Positions 1 to 8,104 of a DNA stretch of 62,073 nucleotides are shown piece after piece; positions within the stretch are counted from its first letter, which is position 1; every line of letters begins with the position of its first letter. The position numbers and the translations under genes were made by a program. This stretch comes from Phaeodactylibacter sp. GTDB taxonomy: Bacteria > Bacteroidota > Bacteroidia > Chitinophagales > Saprospiraceae. The notes below the pieces were generated by a model, which saw only the letters and a list, made by a program, of their open reading frames with translations, was not told where the DNA came from and ran no database searches. The stretch covers positions 1 through 62,073 of the forward strand of contig NZ_JALEGS010000056.1 in assembly GCF_022763345.1 (NCBI RefSeq). The letters run 5' to 3'.

Positions 1-341
1 AGTGGTTGGCAGTATCAGTTTCCACCTGTTGAGATTAAGTGTACCACGGAAGGCACGGAATACACGGACGGTGTTTTTTGTTGAAACCTGTTGAGGGTAA
101 GTGTTCTCAAAGTTTCCGCGCCAATACGGGCGGGTTATTCCTTGGTTAAAAAGTTTTAAGGCTAAGCACTAAAAAGCTTAACTCCTTTGCGGTTAGGGAG
201 ACCCGTGTCAGCCGCGCTCTGGTTCCATATCCGTAGTCCTTGGATGGCATCATTTTTGGGATTGGGGCGTGAGTTATACCTAAGGATAAGGATTACTTAG
301 ATCAAGGCAGCTGTTTTTTAAATGCGGCAAGTCCTTTTTCC
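1..341. other. Non-coding left edge
   Basis: I see no convincing gene here. A short direct repeat reads CCTGTTGAG-n2-TAAGTGT at 25-42 and again at 87-104, a 62-base period. A small hairpin (TAAGC/GCTTA) lies near 155-180. The upstream neighbour is outside the window, so this may be its 3' flank plus the leader of the aldo/keto reductase gene. Confidence 0.5.
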
Positions 342-354
342 TACCTTAGCTCGT

Positions 355-1299
355 ATGGACTACAAAAAATACATACCCGGCTCCCCATCCGTATCCGTTA
401 TCGGTATGGGGACCTGGCAGCTTGGGGCGGCAGCCGACTGGAAGCCATTGTCAGAAAAGGACGCAATCCACATGGTAGAGGAAGTGCTGAACGAGGGGGT
501 CACCTTTTTTGATACTGCGCCCAACTACGGGCAGGGGGCAAGCGAGGAGCGGCTGGGCAAAGCACTAAGCCACACCGATAGGAGCAAAGTCATTCTCAAT
601 ACCAAATTCGGGCATACGGTGGATGGAAATATTGATTTTGACCCGGGAAAGATCCGCCGCTCCATCGAGGGGAGCCTGCGCCGCCTGCAGACCGACTATC
701 TGGATTCGGTCCTCTTTCACAATCCGCCAGCAGAGCTGCTGAACGGCAACCGGGCGCCTGAGCATTATGAACTGCTGGAAAAGCTGAAGGCGGAAGGGAA
801 AATCCGGGCTTACGGTGCTTCCGTTGATACGTATGAGGAGATGAAGGTGTTCCTGGATACGACAAATGGGCAGGTAGTGGAAGCCTTCTTTAATATCCTC
901 CATCAGGATACCGGGCGGGCTTTTGAGCAGGCAGAGGCGCAAGGCGTAGCGGTAATCGCCAAAATACCCCTGGACTCCGGCTGGCTATCGGGGAAGTATG
1001 GTTCGCAGAGCACTTTCAGGGGCGTGCGCTCCCGCTGGTCCCAGGCTGATATCGAAAAGCGGGCGGCTTTGGTAGAAGCAGTGGAAGAAATACTTGCACC
1101 CGGTTTTAGGCTTCCACAAGCAGCCCTGGCTTTTTGTATGGCGAATGATGCGGTCTCTACAGTCATTCCCGGCAGTGGTTCTTTGGCGCAGCTTCGGAGT
1201 AATCTGCGTAGCCTGGATAAGGCGCTGCCCCATGACTTGATCAGGAAACTACAGCTTTTTTACCAAGAGGAAGTGCAGCCCTTGGGGTTGCCCTGGTAG
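355..1299 (+). CDS. Aldo/keto reductase
   Basis: Predicted cytoplasmic NAD(P)H-dependent oxidoreductase of about 314 aa with a TIM-barrel fold. From the ATG at 355 the family's catalytic tetrad is readable: Asp53 and Tyr58 in FFDTAPNYG, Lys84 in LNTKFG and His122 in LFHNPP. The C-terminal VIPGSGS segment fits the cofactor phosphate-binding loop. An upstream in-frame ATG at 322 is possible. I prefer 355 because homology begins there and a promoter-like TACCTTAG (342-349) sits five bases before it, which would give a nearly leaderless mRNA. Substrate is unknown; members of this subgroup act on sugars (for example aldose or fucose dehydrogenases) or on small aldehydes. It appears monocistronic. 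Confidence 0.9.
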   Translation: MDYKKYIPGSPSVSVIGMGTWQLGAAADWKPLSEKDAIHMVEEVLNEGVTFFDTAPNYGQGASEERLGKALSHTDRSKVILNTKFGHTVDGNIDFDPGKIRRSIEGSLRRLQTDYLDSVLFHNPPAELLNGNRAPEHYELLEKLKAEGKIRAYGASVDTYEEMKVFLDTTNGQVVEAFFNILHQDTGRAFEQAEAQGVAVIAKIPLDSGWLSGKYGSQSTFRGVRSRWSQADIEKRAALVEAVEEILAPGFRLPQAALAFCMANDAVSTVIPGSGSLAQLRSNLRSLDKALPHDLIRKLQLFYQEEVQPLGLPW

Positions 1300-1450
1300 G
1301 TTGATGCATCAGATATGATATACCCCGGCATCACACGTGGCCCCTTCCATATGCAAGCCAAAGAATTATTGGTTAACTTAGGAGGCTGTTTGCGCCATTG
1401 AGGAACGACGCTAATTGGCTAAAATATATACTAAATCAAACCAGTCCATT

Positions 1451-1795
1451 ATGGCACATCAAATGGTCAAGCCCTATAGTTGGTTACTATATCTACTGGC
1501 TGTTTTAGCCTCCTTTTTTGCCGGATTGTCCTATGCCGGCTTTATTGATGCCGGTAAGGATCAGGGGCTTGCGGCCGCTGCCATCGTTTTGGGCTATGGG
1601 GTAATCGCCGCAGCAATCGGTTTGATCGTTGTGCTGTTTGTGGCCTGGCAAGCGCAGCGTAGAACGATAGTCCGCTTGAATATCATTCTAGCCTTATGCA
1701 TCGCCGCCTTTGCCGGGTACTTTTACATGACGTATCTGGAGCGGCAAAAAGCTGAAGCGGAAAGCCAGCATGAGACAGAGCAGATGATCGATTAG
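1451..1795 (+). CDS. Small three-TM membrane protein
   Basis: Hypothetical inner-membrane protein of about 114 aa. Three hydrophobic segments are visible: YSWLLYLLAVLASFFAGL, an Ala/Gly/Ile-rich stretch ending GLIVVLFVAWQ, and IILALCIAAFAGYFYM. A charged tail follows (RQKAEAESQHETEQ). An in-frame TTG at 1415 would add 12 residues, but ATG 1451 puts the first TM segment near the N-terminus as expected. I recognise no family. It stands alone on the plus strand between the reductase and a minus-strand gene remnant, so context gives no hint of function. Confidence 0.6.
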   Translation: MAHQMVKPYSWLLYLLAVLASFFAGLSYAGFIDAGKDQGLAAAAIVLGYGVIAAAIGLIVVLFVAWQAQRRTIVRLNIILALCIAAFAGYFYMTYLERQKAEAESQHETEQMID

Positions 1796-1893
1796 GGCCC
1801 GTGCAGAGCTTTTAAACTCCTCCTGACGCCGAAGGCGGGAGTGCCATTATCCATGCCCGTCGATACGAATCTATAGGAGCAGATTACAGACCA

Positions 1894-2226
1894 CTAAGCC
1901 GCCTCAATCAACACACTCCGCATACTCGTACTGCCATACGCAATGCCATCAATAGGAAAGGAAACCTTGTCCTTTGGGCGCTGCAGCCCCAGCGCGTAGA
2001 GCAGGGGATAGAAGTGGTCGGGCGTGGGAATGGACAAAGCTGCTGCCTGCCCCAGCTTCTGGTAGTCGACCAGGCTTTGGTGGTCGCCCTTTTCGATGAG
2101 GGTTTTGGACTGCTCATCAAATTCAATGGCCCAGTCGTAGGTGCTGCTTTCCGGGAAACGGAGTACCCCCAGGTTGTGGACGATGTTGCCGCTGGCCAGG
2201 ATGAGTACACCTTTCTTCGCGTGCAA
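1894..2226 (-). pseudogene. Truncated DODA-type extradiol dioxygenase (C-terminal remnant)
   Basis: About 110 codons match the C-terminal part of class III extradiol ring-opening dioxygenases of the YgiD/4,5-DOPA dioxygenase type: GVLILASGNIVHNLG, then TPDHFYPLLYALG and a final SMRSVLIE. Full-length members are about 260-280 aa. The N-terminal half with the first metal-binding histidines is absent. The only start is a weak TTG at 2226 preceded by an A-run, and two in-frame TAA codons lie about 30 bases upstream. The sequence then runs straight into the promoter of the next, divergent gene. I read this as a gene whose 5' part was lost by rearrangement, not as a functional small protein. Confidence 0.8.
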
Positions 2227-2231
2227 TTTTT

Positions 2232-2261
2232 TTTGAGCAGAGCTGGAATTTTATTAATTTG
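2232..2261 (+). promoter_or_regulatory. Bacteroidota-type promoter
   Basis: TTTG (2232-2235), an 18-base spacer, then TTAATTTG (2254-2261), one mismatch from the -7 consensus TAnnTTTG. It lies 18 bases before the ATG of the T9SS protein at 2280. Confidence 0.5.
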
Positions 2262-2279
2262 GAGTGAAATTTAATAGCT

Positions 2280-4430
2280 ATGAAACTCCAGTACCAAGCG
2301 CTTTTTCTCCTCCTATTCTGCTGTGCGGGACATTCCTCCGCTCAAACGCTGTCAGACTACTTGTCCGCACCCGGGCTTCAAATTAATAGCCAGGTTATCA
2401 ATAACTTCAAGAATGATACGATTTCCACCAGCTATAGCTTTTTGAAGAAGGGCAATATATGTGGGGAAGAAGGAGTGCTGACTTTTGTCCAGAACACCTC
2501 GGGTGAATTTCTTCACCTTCAGGTTGAAGGAAAGCGGCTGTACCGGGTCGAAGGCAATAATTGCTACCGGCGTTTAATATTTGATTACGGTCTACAGCCT
2601 GGTGATCGGCTGACCGAAGGCCTTTATGTCAATGCAGTCGTCCTCTCCAGGTACCCTGTGACCTTACTCAATGGTGAAGAACGGATGCGCTACGACCTGA
2701 GTTGGAAGGGGGATACGGTTTCTCGTGTAGAAGGCATAGGAGACCTTCAATTCGGTTTATTGCCTTTTTTGCTGAATTGGGATATTAATGCAGACTATAT
2801 TTGCGCGAAAACGGATAAGGGCATGCTCTGGTTAAGTGATGGTCAGGAGGAGCGGTGTGAAGTGCTCAGTTGTATCCTCCCAATTGTCGATGTTGAAAAC
2901 ACTGTTAGTGGCCGCTACCTCACGATTGAGAATAATAGCCTTTTTGCATCTGATTTTGAATGGCGATTCGGCGATGGGATTACCGGCTCTGGCAGGCACC
3001 CCCGTTATCTTTATGAAGAACCAGGATGTTACACCCTTTCGGTAAAAGGGGACAACAGTTGCTTCCAGGGCGATTACGAAGTGCTTACCCAAGTACCCGT
3101 CTGCATTGGCCGCTCATGGATAACCGACTTTACCTCCGATACGCTCAGAGGGCTATCCTGTAGCCGTTATAATGAAAGTCTCGAATTTATACATAACCTT
3201 TACTCGGCGGTGCCAAGCATTTACCGTACCACAGACGGCGGTATCACATGGACGAAAGCTTTCATTGAAGAGCCGGATGAGGGATTTCGGCAAATTAGAG
3301 ACCTGAAAATGATAAATGAGACTCACGGGGTCCTGGTTTTTAATAATTACAATAGTAGCACACATCTCTCAGGTATCATGACCACCCAAGATGGTGGTTT
3401 GACTTGGGAGGAGGCAGAAACGTGGACCTCTAAATTGTATAAAATAGAAACTGGGACTGATGGTCAGGTATGGATCAATGGGGAGGGCAATACTTTGTAT
3501 CGGAGTTTGGATTATGGATATACCTGGGAACCTGTTACTATTTTTCAAGATATCAGAATTACCTCTATACAATTTGTGAATGACTCCTTGCTTGTTAGCA
3601 GGATGTTTCAGGGTGAAACTGGGACGGGCACGAGGGTCCTGGGCAAGTCTTATGATAATGGCCTGACCTGGGAAACCTTTCCGGTGGACGGGGTTTGGTT
3701 GTGGCACTTCTTCGATGCATCTTCTGGCATAGCTCGTCACCAAAAGGGAATGGCCAAAACCGAGGATGGAGGAGAGACTTGGGATGCAGTACCGGTTGAT
3801 TTTCAGGTGCAACAATTTTCATTTTTTAGCCCTGAAGTGGGTTGGCTACTGGAGCACTCCAATACTATTTATTACACTACAGATGGGATGGAGTCGTTCC
3901 ATATCAGCCACTGCAGCAATGAGATTGTACGTCAACTGGAGGCGACTTCAGCCTCCGAGGCTTTTATTATTTCCGATAATTACACGGAGTCTCTCTTTAA
4001 GAAAAAAACCTTCAGCCTGGACTTTGAAGCCCCCGACTGCAATGCCGACCAAGACGGAGACAGCTACCCAGCAGGCATAGACTGCGACGACAGCAACCCC
4101 CAGGTCAACCCCGGCGCTCAGGAAATTCCCAACAATGGTATCGATGAAGACTGCGATGGCTCTGATACCAAACTGACAGCTTGTGCAGACCCCGCCGTTG
4201 CCATTACGGTTTATCCCAATCCGGTAGAAGATCAGCTCAGGGTGGACCTGAGGCATCAGCCGGCTTCAATTGCGCTGTATGATATGCTGGGGCGGGAACT
4301 TCAAGCTGGTAATTATGATGGGAAAGGTATTGTGGAATTAGACTGTACCCGGCTGCAGTCCGGCGTCTACCTGCTGATGGTCTCTGGTGAAGGCCGGGGA
4401 GATTGTGTTGCGAGGGTGGTCAAACGCTAA
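2280..4430 (+). CDS. T9SS-sorted Asp-box/PKD protein with MopE motif
   Basis: Secreted or surface protein of 716 aa. A Sec signal peptide ends GHSSAQ. A PKD-like domain lies around residues 205-270 (FEWRFGDGITGSG). Residues ~310-560 hold repeated Asp-box/BNR motifs (TTDGGITW, TQDGGLTW, SYDNGLTW, TEDGGETW), which suggests a beta-propeller of the YCF48/sialidase-like type. Residues ~588-627 form a MopE-like, Asp-rich putative metal-binding motif (NADQDGDSYP, DCDDSNP, GIDEDCDG). A type A T9SS sorting domain starts at VYPNPVEDQL (~642) and ends VARVVKR. The Asp-boxes do not imply sialidase activity, since no catalytic residues are evident. Ligand binding or adhesion is inference. Confidence 0.88.
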   Translation: MKLQYQALFLLLFCCAGHSSAQTLSDYLSAPGLQINSQVINNFKNDTISTSYSFLKKGNICGEEGVLTFVQNTSGEFLHLQVEGKRLYRVEGNNCYRRLIFDYGLQPGDRLTEGLYVNAVVLSRYPVTLLNGEERMRYDLSWKGDTVSRVEGIGDLQFGLLPFLLNWDINADYICAKTDKGMLWLSDGQEERCEVLSCILPIVDVENTVSGRYLTIENNSLFASDFEWRFGDGITGSGRHPRYLYEEPGCYTLSVKGDNSCFQGDYEVLTQVPVCIGRSWITDFTSDTLRGLSCSRYNESLEFIHNLYSAVPSIYRTTDGGITWTKAFIEEPDEGFRQIRDLKMINETHGVLVFNNYNSSTHLSGIMTTQDGGLTWEEAETWTSKLYKIETGTDGQVWINGEGNTLYRSLDYGYTWEPVTIFQDIRITSIQFVNDSLLVSRMFQGETGTGTRVLGKSYDNGLTWETFPVDGVWLWHFFDASSGIARHQKGMAKTEDGGETWDAVPVDFQVQQFSFFSPEVGWLLEHSNTIYYTTDGMESFHISHCSNEIVRQLEATSASEAFIISDNYTESLFKKKTFSLDFEAPDCNADQDGDSYPAGIDCDDSNPQVNPGAQEIPNNGIDEDCDGSDTKLTACADPAVAITVYPNPVEDQLRVDLRHQPASIALYDMLGRELQAGNYDGKGIVELDCTRLQSGVYLLMVSGEGRGDCVARVVKR

Positions 4431-4470
4431 TGGGGTATTACCTTATTAAAGCTTCTAAATTAGTCATCCA

Positions 4471-5040
4471 ATGCCTAAAACGACAACAGAGGCCGCCGCC
4501 CTGCAATTAGCATGGCTGCAACACGGCTACGCCATATTTGCCCACCACGGTCCGGAAGCCCTAAAGGTCGAAGGTCTGGCCCGGGCAGTGGGCAAAAGTA
4601 AGTCCTCTTTTTACCATCATTTTGCTGATCCGGAGGGTTTTCAGGAGTCTCTTCTGCACCACCACCTTGAACAGGCTCGCCTAATTGCCAAAAAAGAAGC
4701 GGCCTGTCAGTCCCTGGACGATCTGGTCGAGGTGTTGCTGGAACACAAAACGGACCTGCTGTTCAACCGGCAGTTGCGGGTTCACCGCAGCCATCCGGCG
4801 TTTGAGCGTTGCTTTGATGCCACCACCGAACTAACCGTACCAGCGATACTGCCAGTTTGGAAGAAGATCATTGGGCTGGAAGACCAATCCTATCTGGCGG
4901 GGCTTGTCCTGCAACTCAGCCTGGAAAACTTCTACATTCAGCTCACCCCGGACACCCTCAACCGGGCCTGGCTACTGGATTATTTTGCCGGGCTTCAACA
5001 TCTTGTTCGCTCTTTTCAGGCTCAGAAAACCAAGGTTTAG
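4471..5040 (+). CDS. TetR/AcrR-family transcriptional regulator
   Basis: One-component repressor-type regulator of 189 aa. The N-terminal helix-turn-helix is clear (EGLARAVGKSKSSFYHHF, about residues 31-48), with the usual Tyr-His-His-Phe end of the recognition helix. The C-terminal ligand domain is divergent, as is normal for the family, and no ligand can be predicted. The stop codon lies inside a 22-bp perfect palindrome. The next gene, on the same strand, encodes a 4-TM protein and is the obvious candidate target. Confidence 0.9.
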   Translation: MPKTTTEAAALQLAWLQHGYAIFAHHGPEALKVEGLARAVGKSKSSFYHHFADPEGFQESLLHHHLEQARLIAKKEAACQSLDDLVEVLLEHKTDLLFNRQLRVHRSHPAFERCFDATTELTVPAILPVWKKIIGLEDQSYLAGLVLQLSLENFYIQLTPDTLNRAWLLDYFAGLQHLVRSFQAQKTKV

Positions 5041-5056
5041 ACGGTACCGTCTAAAC
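5035..5056. promoter_or_regulatory. 22-bp perfect palindrome, likely TetR-family operator
   Basis: The half-site GTTTAGACGGT is followed directly by its exact inverted complement with no spacer, overlapping the TAG stop of the TetR gene. The core TAGACGGT/ACCGTCTA resembles TAGACC-type operators of TetR-family repressors. There is no loop and no T-run, so it is a poor terminator. It lies about 45 bases before the downstream start. Confidence 0.6.
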
Positions 5057-5099
5057 GGGCTCCGGCGGACCCGCTAACTTGCCGTGGAATCAAAATACG

Positions 5100-5552
5100 A
5101 TGTCCATGTCAGTTACTCCAACACCCCGTTACCGCTCTCATGCTTTCCAAAAGCGATACCTGAAGTTCACCGCCCTCGTGGTGGGGGCTTTCGGGCCCGT
5201 TTTCTTCCTGGGCAGTATGCTTCCTACCGCAGAACCTGCCCGGTGGACGCTCGACCTCCTCAGTTGGCCGCTCGATGGGGCGCAAAGCTATGCAGCTGAG
5301 ACTACCCGTTTCCTTTCTGCCCTGACCGGCGGGTTTCTTCTGGGTTGGGGCGTGACGATATGGGGGATGTCCGGCCGGCTGTTTGATGCCGCTCCGGAGC
5401 TAGTGCGGCGGGTGGTGTTATCCGGAATTTTATCTTGGTTTGTGCTGGACAGTACGGGCTCGGCGGCTTCCGGGAATACTCCGAATGTAGTCTTCAATAC
5501 CCTGATTTTGTTGCTGGCAGTGGGGCCGTTATGGTGGCGGGCGGAGTACTAA
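5100..5552 (+). CDS. Conserved four-TM membrane protein
   Basis: Predicted inner-membrane protein of about 150 aa with four hydrophobic segments: FTALVVGAFGPVFFLGSM, FLSALTGGFLLGWGVTIWGM, VVLSGILSWFVLDSTGSAAS and FNTLILLLAVGPLWW. The GGFLLGWGV...LDSTGS...FN pattern recurs in an uncharacterised family I know from proteobacteria and Bacteroidota; no function is known to me. A TTG at 5079 could add seven residues; ATG 5100 or ATG 5106 is preferred. It is probably controlled by the adjacent TetR regulator through the intervening palindrome (inference). It converges on the lipoprotein gene that ends at 5559. Confidence 0.75.
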   Translation: MSMSVTPTPRYRSHAFQKRYLKFTALVVGAFGPVFFLGSMLPTAEPARWTLDLLSWPLDGAQSYAAETTRFLSALTGGFLLGWGVTIWGMSGRLFDAAPELVRRVVLSGILSWFVLDSTGSAASGNTPNVVFNTLILLLAVGPLWWRAEY

Positions 5553-5558
5553 AATGAC

Positions 5559-6236
5559 CTACTCCAAATTCTGGAACCGCCACTGCCGTCCCGAGCCATC
5601 CGTAAAGGAGACGATGCCATACTGACGGTTGAACCAGACTTCACCGGGCCCACCAGCAACCTGATGCATCCATACATCCTGGAAAATGCGGTTGAAGATC
5701 GTAACTTCATCAACCGGTGGGGTAAGCTCATCACCGGGCCAGCTGCGCTGATTGAATACGGTTTCAAATGTTTTCCGGAAGGCGTCTGCACCAGGCTCTT
5801 TGGTCCAGACTTCCACCCAGTCGCCCACATCCCGGCTGCCTGGATTGGCAAGGTTGGGCCTCGCCCGCAGGCGCACAATAAACTCCAGGTTTAGGGCTGC
5901 ACTGCGCAGGGTGTCGTCGAGATACTGGGACACATAGGTCGTGCGTACGCCCGTGCTGTCATCGTAGACATTATCGACAAAAACGTTAAGAGAATCTATG
6001 CCAGGGGTTTCCGCATGAATAATGTCAAAGCCCGCCGAAGCACTATTTTCATCCACAAAAAAGACGGATTCCCGGTCGTGGTAGGCGAGTTGAGTCCGCG
6101 TCTCCTCCAATAGGTTAAATGGGCCGAGGTCAAACTCGGTGGGATAGCTGGTGTCCACTTCTCTGAGAAAGCGGTTGCCACAGCCAAGGGCCGTTAAAAT
6201 GCATATTCCAAACAGCAGATAGCCTACCTTTTTCAT
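5559..6236 (-). CDS. Hypothetical lipoprotein
   Basis: Predicted 225-aa lipoprotein. The signal peptide MKKVGYLLFGICILTALGC ends in a lipobox with the acylated Cys near residue 19. The mature part is acidic and soluble with no domain I recognise. It ends in an aromatic-rich stretch (GEVWFNRQYGIVSFTDGSGRQWRFQNLE contains the last two beta-like strands). A promoter-like TATTTTTG box lies upstream on the same strand. Neighbours give no functional hint. Confidence 0.75.
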   Translation of the reverse strand: MKKVGYLLFGICILTALGCGNRFLREVDTSYPTEFDLGPFNLLEETRTQLAYHDRESVFFVDENSASAGFDIIHAETPGIDSLNVFVDNVYDDSTGVRTTYVSQYLDDTLRSAALNLEFIVRLRARPNLANPGSRDVGDWVEVWTKEPGADAFRKTFETVFNQRSWPGDELTPPVDEVTIFNRIFQDVWMHQVAGGPGEVWFNRQYGIVSFTDGSGRQWRFQNLE

Positions 6237-6284
6237 GAAATCTTTTTTCGATTTTCACAACATACCCAAATCGGGCACCGTCTG

Positions 6285-6292
6285 CAAAAATA
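6285..6292 (-). promoter_or_regulatory. Bacteroidota -7 box (TATTTTTG)
   Basis: Exact TAnnTTTG match on the minus strand, about 48 bases upstream of the lipoprotein start. No clear -33 box. Confidence 0.4.
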
Positions 6293-6349
6293 GAAAAACT
6301 CAGACAGTTTGCTGTCATAGGATTGTGAGGATGCGCTCAGGTAACCCAA

Positions 6350-6964
6350 TTACGGCCTCGGATAATCCAACCGGTCAATCAAGGCAGGCTTGTAATAGCT
6401 GTCCAGCCCGGCCACGCTAAGAACGCCAGCTTTCTCCAGCATAATATGGCCGTCCTCCGTAATCAGCGCTTCGTCAATGATCACTTCGACCACTTTTCCG
6501 ATCACGAAGATGGACCCGTTAGCTTTAATGTGGTGTTCCTCTGCCAACTCCAGCCCCAGTTTGATCGGGCTTTCAGCGACATAGGGGGCAGGATGTGTTT
6601 CTGTATATTCTGTTTTCAGCCCTACCGCTTCAAATTCAGAGTGGTCCGGTTCGTACTTGGCAGAAGCCTGATGGGCCTGATGCATCAGCTCCTCCGTCAC
6701 CTGATTGAGGGTGAAGTAGCCCTGTGCCTTGATGTTGTGATAGGTCTGCCGGGGCACCGTCAGTGGGCGCATGATGAAGCCCAGGTGAGGGGGCGTGGCG
6801 CCTACATGGGTGATGCTGTTGAATAGCCCCAGATTGGGCACTTTTTTGTAGCTCAGCGTACCCAGCAAATGGCAGCTGCGGTAACCGGAAATGGTATTCA
6901 TGAAATCGCGCCGGTAAAAGCGCTCCATAGCGAGGATATCCTCCAGAGAAAATTGCTTTTGCAT
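6350..6964 (-). CDS. Flavin reductase-like (flavoredoxin-type) protein
   Basis: 204-aa FMN-binding split-barrel protein of the flavin reductase/DIM6-NTAB type. Characteristic features are the N-terminal RRDFMNTISGYRSCHLLGT, the segment GLFNSITHVGATPPHLGFIM, which fits the flavin phosphate-binding strand and loop, and TYHNIKAQGYFTLNQVT. It likely binds FMN and reduces it or passes electrons on; the partner is unknown. It sits 90 bases downstream of the ATP-grasp gene on the same strand and could be the last gene of that transcript. Confidence 0.82.
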   Translation of the reverse strand: MQKQFSLEDILAMERFYRRDFMNTISGYRSCHLLGTLSYKKVPNLGLFNSITHVGATPPHLGFIMRPLTVPRQTYHNIKAQGYFTLNQVTEELMHQAHQASAKYEPDHSEFEAVGLKTEYTETHPAPYVAESPIKLGLELAEEHHIKANGSIFVIGKVVEVIIDEALITEDGHIMLEKAGVLSVAGLDSYYKPALIDRLDYPRP

Positions 6965-7054
6965 AAGTTATTCGCGTAGAGTTGGTGTGCAATGGCTCAA
7001 ACAGTATCCGGGGCAATAGGTTCGGCTCTTCTTTGGGAGAACAAATGGCAGGCG

Positions 7055-8104
7055 TTATTTCCCTACTTTTCGCTGGTAAGCGAAGAGGTCCAGAAATGCG
7101 CGGGCGGTTTTGGCATGAGACAACACAGGGACCCCATTGCGCCGGTTGCGCCGGGCGATTTGATAAATGATAGACCAGTGCCGGGCCAGATCGCGCAAAG
7201 CCGACCAGTAGGTGCCCCGTTGAGGGTCATAGATATGGGTGGGCTCTGAGCAAACCCCGTTGACCTCAATGATCTTGAGGCCTTCACCCGTAAAAAGGCT
7301 GTCCAGGTTGCGGCACTTCAGGTCGAACCGGCCATAGTAAAAGCCCTCAATTTGGGCACTGATGCGGTCAAAAACAGCCACCATGTCTTCGTTAATGAGG
7401 TCATTGCTATTGATAAATCGGGTACCCTTGGCGTGGTTGCCCACAATACCCAGGCGGACGTGCTCGCCAGGAGCGGGGACCTTCGCCATCTTATGAGGGT
7501 AAAGCGCCTGAATACGGTCCAGCTGAAGCAGGGCCCGTGGGCTTTGCTGTACCAGCTCCAGCACTGTAGATTGCCCATCGCCCCGTACGTGCAAAAACTC
7601 CTTGGTGGTCACAGATGTGATGGCGCCCCTTTTCGTCCCTGGCATTCGGTGGTACAACACCCCAACCTCTTCCGGCCAGTCGATATACTCCTGAGCGATA
7701 AACGGAATAGCCCGATAGCTAAGGTGCTGCATCAGAGCGCTGATGTCCTTTACTTTTTGGACCAGCAGCCCCCGAAAACCGAGGTCGGGTTTGACAATCA
7801 ACGGGAAAGTCAGCCCTGCCTCCCGCAGCCGTTCTTCAACCAGAGACTGTGGAATGCCGGCGGGCAGAAAGACAGACTTTGGTCGGTAACCTTCAGGCAG
7901 GAGCTTCAGGGTATCGAATTTGGACTCCATGCCCATACCTGCGGTATAAATGCCCGGGTTAACTGCTGACCAGTAGCACATGTGCCGCGCTTTGATCATA
8001 AGCCAGATCAGGTAAGGGGCAATAGGGTAGTAAAAGGCTTTAGAAGGCCAGTACTCCCAGTTGCGCACCTTAATTTTTGCGGTGGTGGACGGCCAAAGCT
8101 TCAT
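7055..8104 (-). CDS. ATP-grasp family ligase
   Basis: 349-aa ATP-grasp enzyme, related to D-Ala-D-Ala ligase-like and sugar-transfer-associated ATP-grasp proteins. Visible elements are the nucleotide-binding strand FPLIVKPDLGFRGLLV, the lid and adenine region IAQEYIDWPEEVGVLYHRMPG, a VTTKEFLHVRGDG loop, and the Mg-binding strand YGRFDLKCRN...IIEVNGVCSEPTHIYDP with acidic residues and an Asn in the expected place. Carboxylate-amine or thiol ligation is the family reaction; the substrate cannot be told. I chose ATG 8104 because a longer reading lies entirely inside the upstream NRDE gene. The two genes overlap by 35 bases, which suggests coupled translation. Confidence 0.8.
   Translation of the reverse strand: MKLWPSTTAKIKVRNWEYWPSKAFYYPIAPYLIWLMIKARHMCYWSAVNPGIYTAGMGMESKFDTLKLLPEGYRPKSVFLPAGIPQSLVEERLREAGLTFPLIVKPDLGFRGLLVQKVKDISALMQHLSYRAIPFIAQEYIDWPEEVGVLYHRMPGTKRGAITSVTTKEFLHVRGDGQSTVLELVQQSPRALLQLDRIQALYPHKMAKVPAPGEHVRLGIVGNHAKGTRFINSNDLINEDMVAVFDRISAQIEGFYYGRFDLKCRNLDSLFTGEGLKIIEVNGVCSEPTHIYDPQRGTYWSALRDLARHWSIIYQIARRNRRNGVPVLSHAKTARAFLDLFAYQRKVGK

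Noticed and set aside
3000..4000. Sialidase activity for the Asp-box protein at 2280-4430
   Set aside because: Asp-boxes are structural; the arginine triad and FRIP motif of sialidases are not seen.
5035..5056. Palindrome after tetR read as a terminator
   Set aside because: It has no loop and no following T-run; a DNA operator fits better.
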